Assembly: GCF_019599405.1 (NCBI RefSeq)
Contig: NZ_RKLQ01000002.1
Span: forward strand, 372,001-436,000
Length of the DNA: 64,000 nt
Source of the DNA: Haloarcula salinisoli
Lineage (GTDB): Archaea; Halobacteriota; Halobacteria; Halobacteriales; Haloarculaceae
Reading direction: 5' to 3'
Notes under the pieces: generated by a model
Seen by the model: only the letters and a program-made list of their open reading frames with translations
Database searches by the model: none
Told to the model about the DNA's origin: nothing
Shown: positions 60,281 through 64,000 of the stretch, piece after piece
Layout of the letters: every line of letters starts with the position of its first letter
How positions within the stretch are numbered: position 1 is the first letter of the stretch
Program-made: the position numbers and the translations under genes

Positions 60281-61027
60281 ATGCATACCAGATTGTTTGC
60301 AGTTATGGCCACAGTGGGGTTGGTCCTGTTCGCGCTGGGACCGGGGGCGGCCACCGTCGCGGCTGAGAGTGCAGGCAACGACTCGCTCGACGTGTCGGTC
60401 AGCCAGGCCGGCAACGCCGGGCCGACCGTGACCGTCACCGACAACGACACCGCCGTGGAAAACGCCACCGTGACCGTCGAGGTCCTCGACAACGGCACGT
60501 ACGCGGGTGCCGGCGAGGCGTACTCGACCGACGCGGACGGGACGGTAACGCTGCCCGAACCCGAGGAGAACGTCTCGGTCGAGGTGACCGCGACCGACGG
60601 GACGGCGACCGGCTCGACGACCGCGGAGCTGACCGTTTCGGACGGGAACGAGACCGGCGTCTTCGGTGACCGCGTCTCCTCGTTCGTCAAGTCGCTGCTC
60701 TCCGAGAACTCGACCGGTATCGGTCAGCAGGTCGCGCAGTTCGCGACCGAGAACAACCCCGGAAACGCCCCGGAGTGGGCCGGCCCGCCGGCAGACGGTG
60801 AGCGCGGCCCGCCCGAGCACGCCGGCCAGAACGATTCCGACAAGCGAGGCGGCCCGCCCGAGCACGCCGGCCAGAACGACAACGAGACGGCCGAGAACGA
60901 CTCTGACAAGGGCGGTGGCCCGCCCGAAGACGCCGGCCCGTCCGGCGATAGCGACGACGCGCAGAGCCCCGGCGGCAACGGCAACGGCGGCGGTCCGCCA
61001 GAGAAGGCCCGCGGCAACGGTAACTGA
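60281..61027 (+). CDS. Secreted Ig-like protein with Gly/Pro-rich repeats
   Basis: A 248-residue secreted protein with a Sec-type signal peptide (about residues 1-30, LFALGPGAATVAAESAG). Residues 40-115 are a beta-sandwich resembling carboxypeptidase-regulatory or Ig-like domains (AVENATVTVEVLDNGTY). Residues 155-248 are low-complexity, with units such as GPPEHAGQNDSD repeated two to three times and a final Gly/Asn-rich end. It lies between the deaminase and ahcY genes. A TATA-like GGTTATAAACAC sits near 60167-60178. The job is unknown. Confidence 0.75.
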   Translation: MHTRLFAVMATVGLVLFALGPGAATVAAESAGNDSLDVSVSQAGNAGPTVTVTDNDTAVENATVTVEVLDNGTYAGAGEAYSTDADGTVTLPEPEENVSVEVTATDGTATGSTTAELTVSDGNETGVFGDRVSSFVKSLLSENSTGIGQQVAQFATENNPGNAPEWAGPPADGERGPPEHAGQNDSDKRGGPPEHAGQNDNETAENDSDKGGGPPEDAGPSGDSDDAQSPGGNGNGGGPPEKARGNGN

Positions 61028-61071
61028 GCAGCTTCGGTAGCGTTTTAGGAACTCTGTCCTTTCTCTCGGGC

Positions 61072-62349
61072 ATGACAGCGCCCATTTCGGAGCGACTCGC
61101 AGACGTCGAACAGGCCCGTGAGTCGGGCCGACGGAAGATGGACTGGGCAGCCCAGCACATGCCCATCTGTGACGCACTCGCCTCGGAGTTCGAGGCCGAA
61201 CAGCCCTTCGAGGGCGAGCGCATCGGCATGGCGATGCACGTCGAAGCCAAGACGGCGATTCTGGCCGAGATTCTGGCTGCCGGTGGCGCTGAGGTCGCTA
61301 TCACCGGCTGCAACCCGCTCTCGACTCACGACGACGTCAGCGCCGCCCTGGACGCCGTCGACGGCGTCACCTCCTACGCCGAGCGCGGCGTCGACGACGA
61401 GGCGTACTACGCCGCTATCGAGGCCGTCATCGACCACGAGCCGACCATCACGGTCGACGACGGCATGGACCTCGTCGCGGCCATCCACGAGGACTACCCC
61501 GAGCTCATCGACACTATCGTCGGCGGGGCCGAGGAGACCACGACGGGCGTCCACCGCCTGCGCGCGATGGACGAGGACGGCCAGCTCGACTACCCGGTCT
61601 TCGCCGTCAACGACACGCCCATGAAGCGCCTCTTCGACAACGTCCACGGCACCGGCGAGTCCTCGCTTGCCAGCATCGCCATGACCACGAACCTCTCGTG
61701 GGCCGGCAAGACGGTCGTCGTCGCCGGCTACGGCCACTGCGGGAAAGGCGTCGCGAAGAAGGCCAGCGGCCAGAACGCCGACGTGGTCGTCACGGAGGTC
61801 GAACCCCGCCGCGCCCTGGAGGCGCACATGGAGGGGTACGACGTCCTCCCGATGGCCGAGGCCGCCGCCGAGGGCGACGTGTTCATCACGACCACCGGCA
61901 ACCGCGACGTCATCGTCGAAGAGCACTTCGAACGGATGCAGGACGGCGTCCTGCTGGCCAACGCCGGCCACTTCGACGTGGAGATCGACCTCGACGCGCT
62001 CTCGGATCTGGCGGTCGACTCCTACGAGGCCCGCGACGGCGTCCAGGCCTACGAGATGGCCGACGGTCGCCGGCTGAACGTGCTGGCGGAGGGCCGACTG
62101 GTGAACCTGGCGACTCCCATCGCGCTGGGTCACCCAGTCGAAGTGATGGACCAGAGCTTCGGGATTCAGGCTGTCGTCGTTCGCGAACTGGTCGAGAACG
62201 GCGACGCGTACGAGGCGGGCGTCCACGACGTACCCGACCGACTGGACAAGGAAGTCGCGGAGATAAAACTGGACGCCGAGGGCGTCGAGTTCGACGGGCT
62301 GACCGAGACCCAGGCCGAGTATATGGATTCCTGGCAGCACGGGACGTAG
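61072..62349 (+). CDS. ahcY: S-adenosylhomocysteine hydrolase (adenosylhomocysteinase)
   Basis: A 425-residue NAD-dependent enzyme that splits S-adenosylhomocysteine into adenosine and homocysteine and relieves product inhibition of methyltransferases. The diagnostic pieces are the NAD-binding VVVAGYGHCGKGVAKKA, CNPLSTHDDV, and DTPMKRLFDNVHGTGES containing the lysine-bearing region, plus the final QAEYMDSWQHGT-like end. The length matches archaeal forms. It is the metabolic partner of the adenosine-type deaminase 1 kb upstream. A Family 3 hairpin starts at its stop codon. Confidence 0.97.
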   Translation: MTAPISERLADVEQARESGRRKMDWAAQHMPICDALASEFEAEQPFEGERIGMAMHVEAKTAILAEILAAGGAEVAITGCNPLSTHDDVSAALDAVDGVTSYAERGVDDEAYYAAIEAVIDHEPTITVDDGMDLVAAIHEDYPELIDTIVGGAEETTTGVHRLRAMDEDGQLDYPVFAVNDTPMKRLFDNVHGTGESSLASIAMTTNLSWAGKTVVVAGYGHCGKGVAKKASGQNADVVVTEVEPRRALEAHMEGYDVLPMAEAAAEGDVFITTTGNRDVIVEEHFERMQDGVLLANAGHFDVEIDLDALSDLAVDSYEARDGVQAYEMADGRRLNVLAEGRLVNLATPIALGHPVEVMDQSFGIQAVVVRELVENGDAYEAGVHDVPDRLDKEVAEIKLDAEGVEFDGLTETQAEYMDSWQHGT

Positions 62350-62560
62350 GAGGAACTGAGCGTAGCGAAGTTCCTCCGAACTGCGCAGCGGTGACCGCAG
62401 GGAACCGCGAGCATAGCGAGGTCACGAGCCTGCGAGTGACCTCGTACCGGAGCGGGGAACGCAGTGACCCGTGAGACCGAGCGAGGCCGCGACGGAGTGA
62501 GCGTCTTGGTAACTGCGAGCCGTGAGCAGAGGACCCGCGAGTAGTACGCGGACCGGTCCA
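62349..62560. repeat. Family 3 constant-loop hairpins after ahcY
   Basis: A hairpin starts on the last base of the ahcY stop codon: GGAGGAACT (62349-62357), loop GAGCGTAGCGA (62358-62368), AGTTCCTCC (62369-62377). A second is GAGGTCAC (62418-62425), loop GAGCCTGCGA, GTGACCTC (62436-62443). More purine-rich palindromic runs follow to about 62545. No gene is seen. Confidence 0.65.
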
Positions 62561-62616
62561 CACATCGTACGTGAGAGACAAACCGAAATCGATTACAGCC
62601 GGGGGCTCCGCTGTTC

Positions 62617-62808
62617 ATGTCAATGACTGGCGAACTCACTGTCGAGTTTCTCGCGCTCGAATCCGCCTTCATCATGGTCGGCTTCGCCGTCGCCGCACAG
62701 GTCGCACCGCCGGACCCGTACTCACAGGTGCTCGGGACGCTGGTGATTCTGGCGGTGACGCTCCCGCTCTCGTACTGGCTGGTCTACCGGCGGGGGCTCT
62801 CGCTGTGA
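62617..62808 (+). CDS. Small membrane protein, paralogue 1
   Basis: A 63-residue two-helix protein. The second half, ending LPLSYWLVYRRGLSL, is nearly the same as the second-copy protein at 63191. A nearby ATG six bases later (62623) is an alternative start. No function can be deduced. Together with its downstream bases it looks like a duplicated copy of the segment preceding priL. Confidence 0.65.
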   Translation: MSMTGELTVEFLALESAFIMVGFAVAAQVAPPDPYSQVLGTLVILAVTLPLSYWLVYRRGLSL

Positions 62809-62867
62809 GGGTGTGCCGACCGGCAGCCGCTGCCTGCTGACCGCCGCGACCGGGGACGGCAATTTTG

Positions 62868-62965
62868 TTCATCCTCCACGCCGTGAACAGCGTGGCGTCG
62901 GAAACGCCGCGAGCAGTCGGCCCCAGGCCGACGACGGCGGGAGAATCCCGTTGAATCAGATAGTG
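62868..62965. mobile_element. Relic of an IS200/IS605-type right end
   Basis: ATCCTCC at 62871-62877 is followed by a hairpin CCACGCCG, loop TGAA, CAGCGTGG (62876-62895; one mismatch), closely similar to the right end of the intact element at 12562-12586, which reads ATCCTCC then CGCGCCG, TGAA and CGGCGCGG. Nothing resembling tnpA or tnpB follows, so it is a fragment. It interrupts a copy of the priL-upstream segment. The remaining 62900-63190 region is hairpin-like noncoding DNA. Confidence 0.5.
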
Positions 62966-63190
62966 GGGCCGACCCAGGGAGACCCAGAAAGGGTGCGGAG
63001 AGGGACCGGAGGTCCCTCAAGCGGTCGGGTGGCGACCAGCGGGAGCCGTGAGTAGCGAGGAACTGCGCGCAGCGAATCCCTCCGAAATTGCAAGCGGGCG
63101 AGCGGTCGAGACAGGGTTCGTTACAGAGAGAGTGGATGGAAAGCAAAATACCTACATTTAACGTCATTTATTCCCCAGAAGAATACAGCA

Positions 63191-63370
63191 ATGAGTGGAG
63201 AACGCTTGTTGGAGTTTGCTGGGGCCGTAGCCGCCTTCGGCACGGTCGGATTCTGGGTTGGCGCGTTCCTGGGACAGAATATCCCGGAGTTAGCGCTTCT
63301 CATATGGCTGATAAGTCTGGTGGTGGCCCTCCCGCTCTCGTACTGGCTGGTCTACGGGCGGGGGCGCTGA
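63191..63370 (+). CDS. Small membrane protein, paralogue 2
   Basis: A 59-residue protein with two hydrophobic stretches, about residues 9-30 and 33-52. Its end LPLSYWLVYGRGR matches paralogue 1, and the DNA is the same for 27 bases (62761-62787 and 63329-63355). The unit GGGGACGGCAATTTT also recurs after each gene. It lies 65 bases before priL. A duplication of this gene and the priL promoter stretch is inferred. Confidence 0.65.
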   Translation: MSGERLLEFAGAVAAFGTVGFWVGAFLGQNIPELALLIWLISLVVALPLSYWLVYGRGR

Positions 63371-63435
63371 GGTCGCATCGAACCGCCCGGCACGGGGACG
63401 GCAATTTTATTCGGCCCCACGCGCAAGCGGTGTCC

Positions 63436-64000
63436 ATGCAGCCGCTCCACGCGCGCTACCCGTTCCTGGCCGCCGCCCGCGAGGCCGTCGAGACTGCGGC
63501 GGTCGACCTGGGCGAGGTCGTCGCGACCGACGAGGCCGTCACCGAGCGGGCCGTGGAGCGGGTCGAACACGCCATCACGGACGGTAGCGTCGGCGACCCA
63601 CACCGGCGCACCCGCGTCGAGTTGCTCTCCTACCCCGTCGCGCGCGTGCTCGTCTCGCTAGTCGATACGCACGTCTGTACCCGCAAGTACGCCCAGGCCG
63701 AGGCCGAGTCGGCCCAGGAGCGGTTCAGTCAGGAGTTCGCGGCGACGACGGAGTTCAAGTCCACCAGCACCGAGCGCGTGAGCCTCGACCAGTTGCTCGC
63801 GGAGTTCGACCTCGCGAGCGCCGTCACCGACGCCGCCGAGGGCTACTGGGTCGAGGTGGGGACCTATCTCGACCTGGCGGCCGACCAGCGGGGTGACCAC
63901 TGGCGGCTGGTCAACCGGCCGCTGGCGGACGGTCGGGTCCGAATCGGGTCCGAGGAGCTGCACGTCCTGCTGAAACAGGCCATCCGCCACCGGGTCGCCG
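63436..64000 (+). CDS. priL: DNA primase large subunit (5' part, runs off the window)
   Basis: The first 188 codons of the primase large subunit, which with PriS makes RNA primers for replication. The start MQPLHARYPFLAAAREAVE and the helical segment AYVARVLVSLVD-like stretch (YPVARVLVSLVDTHVCTRKY) are typical of haloarchaeal PriL. The C-terminal [4Fe-4S] domain lies beyond the window. CAATTTTATTC about 29 bases before the ATG is the probable promoter, and it is copied upstream at 62861 next to paralogue 1. Confidence 0.9.
   Translation, partial: MQPLHARYPFLAAAREAVETAAVDLGEVVATDEAVTERAVERVEHAITDGSVGDPHRRTRVELLSYPVARVLVSLVDTHVCTRKYAQAEAESAQERFSQEFAATTEFKSTSTERVSLDQLLAEFDLASAVTDAAEGYWVEVGTYLDLAADQRGDHWRLVNRPLADGRVRIGSEELHVLLKQAIRHRVA

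Overview
The window is a stretch of haloarchaeal (class Halobacteria) chromosome, probably from a Haloarcula-like member of the Haloarculaceae; the genus is a guess. The class is clear from the high G+C content, very acidic proteins, Tat signal peptides on most exported proteins, TATA-type promoters about 25-30 bases before leaderless-looking start codons, an archaeal core (TBP, aIF2-gamma, Rpo7, Spt4, L40e, PriL, archaeal Trm1, Trm-G10 and Tsr3) and haloarchaea-restricted families (HalOD1, DUF5786, DUF5787, DUF5789).

Layout. 1-2.3 kb: the end of a membrane carrier, a HalOD1 protein, an Lrp-type regulator, a NifU-like protein behind paired TTAG-N6-CTAA sites, and a DtxR-like regulator. 2.6-6.5 kb: a Tat-exported beta-helix protein and a TetR-MATE efflux operon with an obvious operator. 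6.7-12.4 kb: lrp facing glnA, PAP2 and YihY membrane proteins, and trm1. 12.5-14.6 kb: an intact IS200/IS605 element (TnpA plus TnpB) and a 100-bp tandem repeat. 14.7-18 kb: a seven-bladed FG-GAP lipoprotein and a sensor histidine kinase. 18-24 kb: hisH, an Fe-S uracil-DNA glycosylase, DUF99, ThuA, a SWIM protein and an acetoacetate-decarboxylase-like protein, separated by unusually long palindromic repeats. 24-37 kb: metallo-hydrolases, L40e, an enolase-superfamily enzyme, Tsr3, a peroxiredoxin fusion, serS, a NhaP-type antiporter. 37-46 kb: thiolase, flavin-type enzyme, a five-repeat DUF1508 membrane protein divergent from an AAA ATPase, a PQQ-type propeller lipoprotein, a universal stress protein, a PhnP-like hydrolase. 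47-50 kb: a compact information-processing operon (eif2g, PIN protein, rpo7, spt4, dephospho-CoA kinase). 50-57 kb: trmG10, tbp, two MFS transporters, an epimerase, hisG. 57-64 kb: a degenerate M48-like membrane protein, an adenosine-type deaminase and ahcY (recycling of S-adenosylhomocysteine and related nucleosides), a secreted protein, two paralogous small membrane proteins and the start of priL.

The most unusual content lies between the genes. Three families of structured repeats recur, in each of which short blocks stay constant while long stems change sequence but keep pairing. Family 1 (five half-units at 18.1, 20.8 and 23.6-23.9 kb) has constant ends CCAGAAAGCCC and CCCTTTCAGTCC around a variable stem. 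Family 2 (18856-19028 and 55157-55330) has near-equal length, sits directly after a stop codon in the sense orientation both times, and shares a perfect 20-nt block. Family 3 consists of hairpins with an 11-nt constant loop (GAGCGTAGCGA type). Two genes (thiolase and trmG10) also have extra degenerate copies of their own 3' ends just downstream. No CRISPR array, rRNA or tRNA gene was recognised, and I did not recognise a complete known defence system.
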